Of a DNA stretch of 7,102 nt, positions 1-6,089 are shown one piece after another (positions within the stretch are counted from its first letter, which is position 1; each line of letters starts with the position of its first letter). The translations under genes and the position numbers were made by a program. Under the pieces are notes generated by a model, which was given only the letters and a program-made list of their open reading frames with translations, searched no databases and was not told the DNA's origin. This DNA comes from Candidatus Krumholzibacteriia bacterium (GTDB lineage Bacteria > Krumholzibacteriota > Krumholzibacteriia > Krumholzibacteriales > Krumholzibacteriaceae). Location: NCBI GenBank assembly GCA_028696635.1, contig JAQVGR010000081.1, positions 1-7,102 on the forward strand, written 5' to 3'.

Positions 1-2000
1 CCCGAGCGCTCCTCTATCATGGCCCGCACGACGATCTTCGTGCGCTCGGCGACATCCTCGTCGAAGAGAGCGCGCGCGAGGGGATTGACGATCACTGTCT
101 CGATCCTGTTCCCGACCCCCCGCGCCCCCATCTCGCCTTCCTCCGATACCTGCTCGATCAGCTTCTCGACCACCTGCGGGGAGAAGGAAACGGCAACCTT
201 CTTGCGCTCGAGGAGATCGTCGGTGACTCGTCCGAGGTTTTTCTCGACAATCTGCCGGAGCACCGGCGTCCGGATATAGTCGAACACGACAAAGTTGTTG
301 CCGAACCGGTTGTAGAGCTCGGGGCGGCCCATGCGCCCCTTGAATTCGTCCTGGATCGCCTCGAGAATCTTGCGGCGCACCTCGGAGTACGGGGTCTCGA
401 CCTGCACAAGATCGGACGAGCCGCACACGGGGCACTCACCCGGGGTCTCGACGAAGTACCCGCTGTCCTCGCACGAGGCGCAGCGCCAGCTCCGCGGCTT
501 GATGTTCGCCTCGCGCTTCCCCCCGAGCAGCCGGTCGGTCTTCACGTAGGTGCCTATGTTGCTCGTGAAGATGATTATGGATTCGGAGAAGTAGACCGTC
601 TCCCCCCTGCCGTCGGTCATCCGTCCGTCCTCGAGGATCTGGAGGAATTTGTCGAGTATCGACGGATCGGCCTTCTCTATCTCGTCGAAAAGCAGCACGC
701 AGAACGGGTGCGCCTTGACCCGGTTCGTCAACTGGCCTCCCTCCTGGTACCCGACGTACCCCGGAGGCGCGCCCATCAGCCGCTCCCCGCTCTGCGACGT
801 GCTGTACTCGCTCATGTCGAACCTGATGCAGGCGTCCTCGTCCTCGAAGAGCAGATCGGCCAGTGCCTTTGCCATCTCCGTCTTGCCGACCCCCGTCGGG
901 CCGGCGAAGAAGAGAACTCCCCGCGGCTTGTGCCCGCGCGAGGAGTGCTGGACTCCCGAGAGGCCCATCACGGCGCGCTTGAGCACGTCGATCACGGCCT
1001 CGATCGCCATATCCTGGCCCTTGACCCGATCGGACAGCTTCTCCTTCGCATTCTTGATCTTCGCCCGTCTCGCGTCGTTGATGCTCTCCCACGGGTTCTC
1101 CCTGATGCCGAACTTGTACAGATCTATCAGCTTCCTTATGTCGCGCTCGGTCTGCACCGGCATCGGCGGCTGCTGGTCGCGGGCGAGCTTCTGCAGGCAC
1201 TGGAGATCGTAGTATCGCAGCCCCGAGGTGTGTCCGGTGAAATGGTCGATCAGCGCGTTGCGGTCGGACTGGAATCCGAATCCCGGCTGCTGAGGATCGC
1301 CGAACGATTCGATGTTCGAGATGAAATAATCCCGTCGCTCGTCATCGCTCGGCGGATCGATCTGTATCGATCCGACGAGCGGATTGTTGAGATAAACCCA
1401 CGCGGGGAGATCGTTGAGCTTGTCGCATATCAGCAGGATCTGATTCTGCAGTATCTTTCCGTCGTTCTCTACGCACGCCGCCTCCTCGGCCCCCTTGATC
1501 AGCGTGACGAACCCCGAACGCTCGTCGAGCGACAAGCCGGAGGGGCCGGCGAGCAGTCGGGAGGCGAAATCGAAGACCACGGCGAGCGGTACCGTATCGT
1601 TCGCCGCCGCCTCCCGAACCGCGTGGGCGGCGTCCTCGAGGCGCCTGAGCATCGGCCGACCCTGACGATCAGCGCTCCCGTCCCTGCCCCCCGCTTCCCG
1701 ACGCTTCTTTGCGACGGACGAGACGGCATCGAAGAGTTCGTACTCCTCCGGCGTGTCGAAGTGGATCCCGTCCACGAGATCGTAGAGCCCGAACACGCGG
1801 TACTCCTTCTCGAAATAGTGCCGGCGAAGGAAGCTTCGGATGTTCAGGTAGGTGACGGCGCGTCCCGAGTGAACGCTCTCGTACAAGAACGGGACGCGGT
1901 CGTAGATGTTTCCGTGGAGGATGACCATCGTCTTGAGAGAGAGGTACTTCTCCAGCTGCTCGATCCATCGGGCGCTTCTCTGCTGCTCATTCGAGGCCAC
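1..2000 (-). CDS. Clp/HSP100-like AAA+ ATPase with degenerate first AAA module and zinc-ribbon insert (3' end beyond window)
   Basis: Open from a GTG at 2000 to the left edge, giving 666 visible codons. The start is supported by AGGAG at 2008-2012, 7 nt upstream; an in-frame GTG at 2018 is a weaker alternative. Residues about 15-290 look like an AAA fold without a P-loop: ILHGNIYD (27-34), VVFDFA at the Walker B position (141-146), a sensor-1-like strand (186-198) and a lid-like TSGLRYYDL (258-266). Residues about 335-660 resemble the ClpB/ClpA second ATPase domain: Walker A GPTGVGKT (367-374), pore loop GYVGY (414-418), Walker B LLFDEIEKA with D439/E440, sensor 1 TSN (N481), arginine finger in NRF (R565) and sensor 2 GAR (R627). 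A CxxC-x12-CxxC zinc ribbon (C507, C510, C523, C526) sits between sensor 1 and the arginine finger. No Clp N-domain or ClpB M-domain is seen. An ATP-driven, substrate-threading unfoldase or remodeller is inferred; the substrate is unknown. The visible part probably ends near the true C-terminus. Confidence 0.92.
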   Translation of the reverse strand, partial: MASNEQQRSARWIEQLEKYLSLKTMVILHGNIYDRVPFLYESVHSGRAVTYLNIRSFLRRHYFEKEYRVFGLYDLVDGIHFDTPEEYELFDAVSSVAKKRREAGGRDGSADRQGRPMLRRLEDAAHAVREAAANDTVPLAVVFDFASRLLAGPSGLSLDERSGFVTLIKGAEEAACVENDGKILQNQILLICDKLNDLPAWVYLNNPLVGSIQIDPPSDDERRDYFISNIESFGDPQQPGFGFQSDRNALIDHFTGHTSGLRYYDLQCLQKLARDQQPPMPVQTERDIRKLIDLYKFGIRENPWESINDARRAKIKNAKEKLSDRVKGQDMAIEAVIDVLKRAVMGLSGVQHSSRGHKPRGVLFFAGPTGVGKTEMAKALADLLFEDEDACIRFDMSEYSTSQSGERLMGAPPGYVGYQEGGQLTNRVKAHPFCVLLFDEIEKADPSILDKFLQILEDGRMTDGRGETVYFSESIIIFTSNIGTYVKTDRLLGGKREANIKPRSWRCASCEDSGYFVETPGECPVCGSSDLVQVETPYSEVRRKILEAIQDEFKGRMGRPELYNRFGNNFVVFDYIRTPVLRQIVEKNLGRVTDDLLERKKVAVSFSPQVVEKLIEQVSEEGEMGARGVGNRIETVIVNPLARALFDEDVAERTKIVVRAMIEERS

Positions 2001-3171
2001 GTTCCCGCTCCTTTTCACGAGGCCGCTCCGTTGCGGAAGAGGCGTTGCGGATATGCTCGAACCGTTCACCGCCGACGACACGCCACCCGCCCCGCTCGGC
2101 GGGAAGAACCCTGTCGATCTGGATCGACACACCCCGTCTCTCCAGCCGCTCCACCAGGCGGGGGACGTCGCCGCACCATCGCCGGCACCGCGACACAGTC
2201 TCGTCGAAGCCGCTCTCGTTCATCTCTTCACGCTCGTCTCCGACTCGCAGGAACTCCATCTTCACTTCGCTCCCCGGACCGAAATCGAACTGGACGACGT
2301 CGCCGTCAGGGGTGGCGAAGTACTCGGCCCTCGACGAACCGAGGCCCTCCGGCATGCTGAGGATGCGCGTCGCCCGGTATCCCATCTCCGCGAGGGTCTC
2401 CTCGATCCCCTCCCGCAGCATCCTTCGGGAGGCTTCGGAGGCGAAATACTCCTCGGCTTCGGCCTCGATCGACTGCGCCTCGGCGCGCAGCCCGAGGATT
2501 GCACGCTCCACAGCTGCGATGTCCGATACCTCGACATGGGACGAAACGCTGCGAATGAACTGCGCGATCCGTTCCGCCAGGGAGGGCGGCAAGGCGCCGG
2601 CCGGGAACGCGGCGATCCGGCATCGCAGCTCCTCGATCTCGCCGGTCATCCGCCGCCATCGCTCGAGCTGCTCCTCGGGCGCCCTGAGGAGGGCCAGCAG
2701 ATCGTGACGGAGGAGCTTGAGACGCTCATACTGGGTCGTGAATCCCGCGCCGTCCCGTTTCTTGATATCCTCGAGCCCTCGCTCGAGGGCGTCTATCGTT
2801 TCCCGGTGGATCCTGCGGTAGTCGCCGGGGATCCCGGCGCAGACACCCTCCATCTCGCCGATCATCCGGCGCATCGTCTCCCGCGTTTTCTCGACGTCGC
2901 GAGCGTGCCGCTGGGCAGGTTTCCGGTCTGAGGCCCGTGCTGCGGGGGATGTTCGTTCCGATTCGGAGGAGAGCTCGGTGCGCAGGCGGTCCCTGATAGA
3001 AGCGACGAGGTCGACGAGACGGTCGGCTTCCTCGCGCTCCCGCTCACGGCGTTTCCGCTCTTCCTCGAGGAGGCGGAGCCGCTCCTCCTCGAGCTTCCTC
3101 AGGCGTTCCTTCTCGCGGCGTCTTATTTCGGCGGGTGATACGAATGCGGTGCCGTAGCTGCCTGTACTCAA
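1987..3171 (-). CDS. Coiled-coil protein with a C-terminal alpha/beta domain, unrecognised family; partner of the AAA+ gene
   Basis: A 394-residue protein read from a TTG at 3171. The frame is open to a stop at 3274-3276 but holds no ATG or GTG upstream, and a G-run lies just before the TTG, so the start is reasonable but not certain. After a short MSTGSYGTAF head comes an extremely charged helix (residues about 14-58, rich in E, R and L). A low-complexity Ser/Arg/Ala linker (65-95) follows, then helical coiled-coil segments (97-185 and 195-250). The C-terminal part (about 250-375) has alternating strand and helix character: a helix ending in EMGY (262-265), strands around DVVQFDF and VKMEFLRV, and a helix before RRGVSIQIDR. 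The tail is charged again. There is no signal peptide or membrane segment, so it is probably cytoplasmic. It overlaps the AAA+ gene by 14 bp, which implies co-translation. An adaptor or filament-like partner of that ATPase is my inference; I do not recognise the family. Confidence 0.85.
   Translation of the reverse strand: MSTGSYGTAFVSPAEIRRREKERLRKLEEERLRLLEEERKRREREREEADRLVDLVASIRDRLRTELSSESERTSPAARASDRKPAQRHARDVEKTRETMRRMIGEMEGVCAGIPGDYRRIHRETIDALERGLEDIKKRDGAGFTTQYERLKLLRHDLLALLRAPEEQLERWRRMTGEIEELRCRIAAFPAGALPPSLAERIAQFIRSVSSHVEVSDIAAVERAILGLRAEAQSIEAEAEEYFASEASRRMLREGIEETLAEMGYRATRILSMPEGLGSSRAEYFATPDGDVVQFDFGPGSEVKMEFLRVGDEREEMNESGFDETVSRCRRWCGDVPRLVERLERRGVSIQIDRVLPAERGGWRVVGGERFEHIRNASSATERPREKERERGLE
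2008..2012 (-). promoter_or_regulatory. Ribosome binding site for the AAA+ gene
   Basis: On the minus strand the bases read AGGAG (within AAAAGGAG), 7 nt before the GTG at 2000. It lies inside the 3' end of the coiled-coil gene. This is what favours GTG-2000 over GTG-2018, although GTG-2018 also has a GGAG about 7 nt upstream. Confidence 0.6.
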
Positions 3172-3247
3172 GCGCCCCCCCGGAAGATAGCTCTGATGCT
3201 CTGTACCGGTACTTCGACCGTTGATTCCTCCGCAATGACGGTAATCG

Positions 3248-3277
3248 AGTAAATCACGGAGCGATACGCCGTTTCAA
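3248..3277 (-). promoter_or_regulatory. Candidate promoter for the coiled-coil/AAA+ pair
   Basis: On the minus strand a -35-like TTGAAA (3272-3277) and a -10-like TTTACT (3248-3253) are 18 bp apart. They match the sigma-70 consensus at 5/6 and 4/6 positions. Transcription would start near 3241, leaving a leader of about 70 nt before the TTG at 3171. It is read by eye only. The alternative is read-through from the YbjN-like gene, because I see no convincing terminator in 3172-3301. A 10-bp palindrome gtaccggtac lies in the leader at 3203-3212. Confidence 0.35.
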
Positions 3278-3301
3278 TCCCCTTCGCTCGGAAATCCCCG
3301 C

Positions 3302-3739
3302 TCAGAAATCGACATTGCTCCCCTTCGTCGCCTTGCGGAGAATGGCGAGGAACCTCTCGTGCTCCTTCAGCACCGTGTTCACGGCCGACTTGAACTCCAA
3401 CGGATCCATGGTCTCGGCGATCTGCGTCACCATCACGGAAAACTTGGGATCGTCTTCGCCGCCCTCTATGGCCCAGTGACCCTGAAGGAGGTCGCCGTTC
3501 CGTTTCATGAACGCCTCGAGCATTGACAGCTTCAGGTCGACATCCGACGGAACAGGAATGTCCGGTCCGCTGAACTCCAGCACGGTCTTATCGAACAGCT
3601 TGCCGCAGGGTCGTATGAATATGTTGATATCGCCCTCGTCCGTGTCGAATGGAAGAGTTACGCACGAATCCGAAAGAACCTTTACACTCGGCCATCCCGC
3701 CTTTTCCGCATTCTCCTTGATGAACGAGACGAAACTCAT
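3302..3739 (-). CDS. YbjN-like small acidic protein
   Basis: A 145-residue soluble, acidic protein starting MSFVSFIKE. The reading frame also has a GTG two codons upstream (3745), but that GTG lies inside the Shine-Dalgarno run, so ATG-3739 is preferred. The layout is an N-terminal helix, strands (VKVLSDSCVTLPF, GDINIFIRP), a central helix ending in a MKRNGDLLQGHWAIEG stretch, another strand, and a long C-terminal helix after TMDPLEFKSAV. This order and the 'helix, hydrophilic turn, G-h-W-A-I-E strand' pattern recall the YbjN / type III secretion chaperone-like fold. Members are small dimeric proteins with protein-binding or sensory roles. There are no membrane segments. Base composition is visibly less GC-rich than in the AAA+ and efflux genes. 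It lies on the same strand as, and about 130 bp upstream of, the coiled-coil gene, so joint transcription is possible. The family call is from pattern only. Confidence 0.8.
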   Translation of the reverse strand: MSFVSFIKENAEKAGWPSVKVLSDSCVTLPFDTDEGDINIFIRPCGKLFDKTVLEFSGPDIPVPSDVDLKLSMLEAFMKRNGDLLQGHWAIEGGEDDPKFSVMVTQIAETMDPLEFKSAVNTVLKEHERFLAILRKATKGSNVDF

Positions 3740-3744
3740 TGACA

Positions 3745-3751
3745 CCCCCCT
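3745..3751 (-). promoter_or_regulatory. Ribosome binding site that decides the YbjN-like start
   Basis: AGGGGGG on the minus strand, 5 nt before ATG-3739. The alternative GTG start at 3745-3743 uses the last G of this run, so it could not be served by it. Confidence 0.6.
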
Positions 3752-3862
3752 GATGCGAGCGTTGAATGGTCCCCCTGGCTATTCGCTCCTCGCTTGTCAG
3801 CGCCGGATGCGGAATACAACCGCTGTTTTACAGAAGAGATTTGGAACCGCAATGCTTCGATC

Positions 3863-3892
3863 AGAATATCACACCATCGACCCGTTCGGCAA
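3863..3892 (-). promoter_or_regulatory. Weak candidate promoter for the YbjN-like gene
   Basis: On the minus strand TTGCCG (3887-3892) and TATTCT (3863-3868) are 18 bp apart, each matching the sigma-70 consensus at 4/6 positions. The leader to ATG-3739 would be about 115 nt. Other weak pairs exist nearby, for example TTGCGG followed by TAAAAC with a 16-bp spacer, so the exact site is uncertain. Confidence 0.2.
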
Positions 3893-4009
3893 GAAATTGC
3901 TCAAAGATGACACAGCGTTGACAGCCTTAAAGATCCGAGGTGGAGATGAAGGATTATTAGCGTCGTACTCAACTAACTCAATGGAGCACATCTAATTAAA
4001 ATATTTGGA

Positions 4010-4038
4010 TTGACAATATTTAACTAACCGGTTAGTTT
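4010..4038 (+). promoter_or_regulatory. Promoter of the tetR-efflux operon
   Basis: A perfect TTGACA -35 (4010-4015) is followed after 17 bp by TAGTTT (4033-4038), a 3/6 match to the -10 consensus. Upstream sequence 3994-4009 is very A/T rich, like an UP element. The operator palindrome covers the spacer and most of the -10, so a bound repressor would block polymerase. Transcription would start at about 4044-4046, at the ATG itself. Confidence 0.65.
4022..4037. promoter_or_regulatory. Perfect 16-bp palindromic operator (probable TetR-family autoregulatory site)
   Basis: AACTAACCGGTTAGTT is an exact inverted repeat with no spacer, placed between the -35 and -10 boxes and ending 7 bp before the repressor ATG. 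TetR-family dimers typically bind palindromes of this size and position at their own promoters. A near half-site AACTAACT lies at 3971-3978. Confidence 0.75.
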
Positions 4039-4044
4039 TGTGGT

Positions 4045-4710
4045 ATGAGAAAATTTGGTTCCCCCAGGCGTATCAGAAAACCAGCCGAACGGCCTTCATT
4101 GCCGAAGCCGGCATCGAGGGAGCGCATCATGCTTTCGGCAATGCACGACTTCGCCGTTCACGGGTACGAAGGGGCGCGCGTCGACCGGATCGCCGAGGGG
4201 GCCTCGATTAACAAGGCGATGATCTACTACCACTTCCGCTCCAAGGAGGAGCTCTACCGCGAGACGATCGGCGAGGTCTACCGCGAGGCGACCGATAAGC
4301 TCTCTTCGCTGTTTACCGGCGAGGAGACGCTCGAAGAGATCCTCCATGCCGTGGCCGCATATCATCACGATCTGATGCGCAAGTACCCCGAGTTCCGCTC
4401 TGTCCTCATGCGCGAGCTCGCGCACCCACGCAGGGAGATCCTCTCGTACATCTTCGGCATATTCGAGGCCTCGGGCCTCCCCTCCCGCCTGCTCGCCCGT
4501 TTCGGCGAGGAGATCAAGGCCGGCCGGGTCAGGAAGAGCGACCCGAGGCAGCTGATGATCTCCTTTCTGACGCTCAACCTCGGCTATGTGATGCTCGCCC
4601 CCCTCTTCGATCTGATCATGGGGATATCGGACAGGGAGCTGTTCGTCGAGGACAGGAAGAAGGAAGTCGTGAAACTCTTTCTCAACGGAATAAGGTCGGG
4701 GAGATCATGA
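4045..4710 (+). CDS. TetR/AcrR-family transcriptional repressor of the efflux operon
   Basis: A 221-residue protein. After a basic, proline-rich extension (residues 1-22), the TetR_N DNA-binding domain begins at RERIMLSAM. The helix-turn-helix spans about 45-65 (RVDRIAEGASINKAMIYYHF), followed by the usual RSKEELYRETI. The rest (about 75-221) is the all-helical ligand and dimerisation domain, which is variable and gives no ligand clue. ATG-4045 is kept as the start because the domain needs the residues before the internal ATG at 4129. No Shine-Dalgarno is seen, and the predicted transcription start falls on the ATG, so it may be leaderless. The stop overlaps the next start (ATGA, 4707-4710), so regulator and pump are co-transcribed. 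Repression of its own operon through the adjacent palindrome, relieved by an effector, is inferred from context. Confidence 0.93.
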   Translation: MRKFGSPRRIRKPAERPSLPKPASRERIMLSAMHDFAVHGYEGARVDRIAEGASINKAMIYYHFRSKEELYRETIGEVYREATDKLSSLFTGEETLEEILHAVAAYHHDLMRKYPEFRSVLMRELAHPRREILSYIFGIFEASGLPSRLLARFGEEIKAGRVRKSDPRQLMISFLTLNLGYVMLAPLFDLIMGISDRELFVEDRKKEVVKLFLNGIRSGRS

Positions 4711-6089
4711 AACGAGAAGTGCTGTTCGCCTTTTCGCGCGCTCTTTTACGCGCTCTTTCACCTTCGTACGCCCTTTCGCCGGCTCAATGGTTCGTCCTCT
4801 CGTCGGCCCTGTTCCTTGCGGCCGCGGGGGCGGCGTCGGCGCGCGAGCTGACCCTCGAGGAGGCCCTGGCGCTCGCGCGCTGGCACTCGTTCGAGCTGCG
4901 GGCCGCCGGCGCCGAGGCGGATGCGGCCCGCAGCGCGGCAACGGCCGCCCGAAGGGGGCGCTACCCGACCCTCTCCCTCGAGGGGAGGGCATCGGTCCTC
5001 GACGAGCTGATCTCGTTCGGCTTCGAGGTGCCGCCGGGGATCTCCTTCGAGAGGGAGCTCGGGTCGAAGGAGATCGTGCAACTCGACGCCGCGCTGAGCC
5101 TCCCCCTCTATACCGGCGGGAGGATCTCAGGGGCTATTGATCAGGCCGAAGCGGCGTCCCGTCTCAAGAGCGCCATGGTCGCGGCGACCGACGAGCAGGT
5201 CTGGCTGGCCGCGCGGGTCCACTACTTCACGCTGGACAGGGCGGACAACATGGCGCGCGCCGCCGGCTCCTCCCTCGAGCGGACGCGGATCGCCGCGCGC
5301 AACGTCCGCTCGATGTTCGAGGCGGGGGCGGCCGATTCGATAGACCTGCTCGAGGCCGATCTCGCCGTCGCCGAAGCCTCGTTCGCCCTCACCCGGGCGC
5401 GAGTCGAGCGGCGCTCCGCCGAGATCAGGCTCCAGATCCTCCTGGGGATCGACACCGGCGAAGGCCTCGCCATCCCCGAGACCGCACCACCTCCCGACGA
5501 GCCGCCGTCTCTCGCCGCCGACATATCGGGAAAGCCCCAGCTCGCCGCCGCATCGGCGGGGATAGAGGCCGGGCTCGCGGAAGTGCGCATCAGCCGCGCC
5601 GACTACCTGCCATCAATTTCGCTTTTCAGCCGCTACTCCATAGGAAAACCGAACCGCGACCTGTTCGAGGGGGAGTGGGACGACTACTTCTCCGTCGGCG
5701 CGGGGCTGAACTGGTCGTTCAACCTGGGGAACCGGACCGGCCACCTGACGAGAGCGGCCGAGTCGCGCGTCGAGGCGCTGCGCCTGGGGCGCGAGCGGAT
5801 CGAGCGCGACCTGTCCGAGGCGGCGCGCCTCGCCGGCGAGCGGATGCGCCTCGCCTGGGAGGAGTACCGCAGCGCCAGGGAGCGCCACGAGATAACCTCG
5901 GCGAACTATCGTCTCGCCGGACGGCGGCACGCCGCCGGCGATCTGCCGACCAACCGGCTGCTCGAGATCGAGCAGTCGCTCTCGAGCTCGGAGGCGGCGC
6001 TGGCCGCCGCGCGGGCGGGGTACCATATCGCCCGCAGCGGCTGGCTCTATGCCGTCGGCTCCGACGAGCTCAGGAAAGGAACGATGTGA
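4707..6089 (+). CDS. TolC-family outer-membrane efflux protein
   Basis: A 460-residue protein. The signal peptide has a long N-region (1-28), a hydrophobic core WFVLSSALFLAAAG (28-41) and an A-S-A cleavage site before R46, giving a mature protein of about 415 residues. Two outer-membrane efflux (OEP) repeats follow. The first spans about 48-245 and contains LTLEEALALA, the SLPLYTGGRISGAI beta-strand turn and long Ala/Arg/Glu helices. The second spans about 275-455 with GAGLNWSFNLGNR and a long periplasmic helix. TolC trimers form a barrel-plus-tunnel through the outer membrane and accept substrate from an inner-membrane pump through an adaptor. It starts within the tetR stop, with GGGGAG 3 nt and AAGG about 10 nt upstream. 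It ends in TGATG with the adaptor start. The substrate cannot be told from the sequence. Confidence 0.94.
   Translation: MKREVLFAFSRALLRALSPSYALSPAQWFVLSSALFLAAAGAASARELTLEEALALARWHSFELRAAGAEADAARSAATAARRGRYPTLSLEGRASVLDELISFGFEVPPGISFERELGSKEIVQLDAALSLPLYTGGRISGAIDQAEAASRLKSAMVAATDEQVWLAARVHYFTLDRADNMARAAGSSLERTRIAARNVRSMFEAGAADSIDLLEADLAVAEASFALTRARVERRSAEIRLQILLGIDTGEGLAIPETAPPPDEPPSLAADISGKPQLAAASAGIEAGLAEVRISRADYLPSISLFSRYSIGKPNRDLFEGEWDDYFSVGAGLNWSFNLGNRTGHLTRAAESRVEALRLGRERIERDLSEAARLAGERMRLAWEEYRSARERHEITSANYRLAGRRHAAGDLPTNRLLEIEQSLSSSEAALAAARAGYHIARSGWLYAVGSDELRKGTM
4728..4778 (+). repeat. Imperfect short tandem pattern in the signal-peptide N-region
   Basis: CGCGCTCTTT occurs at 4737-4746 and again at 4749-4758 (period 12). 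Related pyrimidine-rich words flank it: GCCTTTTCG at 4728-4736 and GCCCTTTCG at 4770-4778. It encodes roughly FAFSRALLRALSPSYALSP, the unusually long stretch before the hydrophobic core. It may be a small low-complexity expansion. Confidence 0.35.

Larger units (their letters stand above)
3740..4044. other. Divergent, AT-richer intergenic region
   Basis: About 305 bp between the minus-strand YbjN-like start and the plus-strand TetR start. It holds the TetR promoter and palindrome at its right end, and candidate minus-strand promoter elements in the middle. A further TTGACA on the plus strand at 3918-3923 has no good -10 partner. A 47-codon plus-strand ORF (ATG 3852, stop 3993-3995) has no convincing ribosome binding site or familiar protein pattern, so I do not call it a gene. 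I see no RNA gene. Confidence 0.6.

Noticed and set aside
436..1200. A 254-codon minus-strand frame with an ATG
   Set aside because: It is an out-of-frame reading of the AAA+ gene. The other minus frame contains Walker A, Walker B, pore loop and zinc ribbon in order.
708..2360. A 550-codon plus-strand open frame antisense to the AAA+ and coiled-coil genes
   Set aside because: It crosses the junction of two convincing minus-strand genes. Its translation has no recognisable motif, and long antisense frames are expected in GC-rich DNA.
1906..2931. A 341-codon plus-strand open frame
   Set aside because: It is antisense to the coiled-coil gene, with no ribosome binding site or family pattern.
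3203..3212. Palindrome gtaccggtac in the leader of the coiled-coil gene
   Set aside because: At ten bases with no flanking symmetry, it is too short to call an operator.
3918..3923. Second TTGACA on the plus strand
   Set aside because: No acceptable -10 box lies 16-18 bp downstream.
3507..3995. A 162-codon plus-strand ORF ending at 3995, and its 3' 47-codon part from ATG 3852
   Set aside because: Most of it is antisense to the YbjN-like gene. The intergenic part has no convincing RBS or familiar sequence.
4736..4753. GCGCG / CGCGC inverted repeat in the TolC signal-peptide region as a hairpin
   Set aside because: A 5-bp stem with an 8-nt loop inside a coding, GC-rich repeat is weak, and no T-run follows.
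5675..6088. Extension of the adaptor frame upstream of 6089
   Set aside because: This stretch is inside the TolC gene in another frame. The adaptor starts at the TGATG junction with its own AAAGGA.
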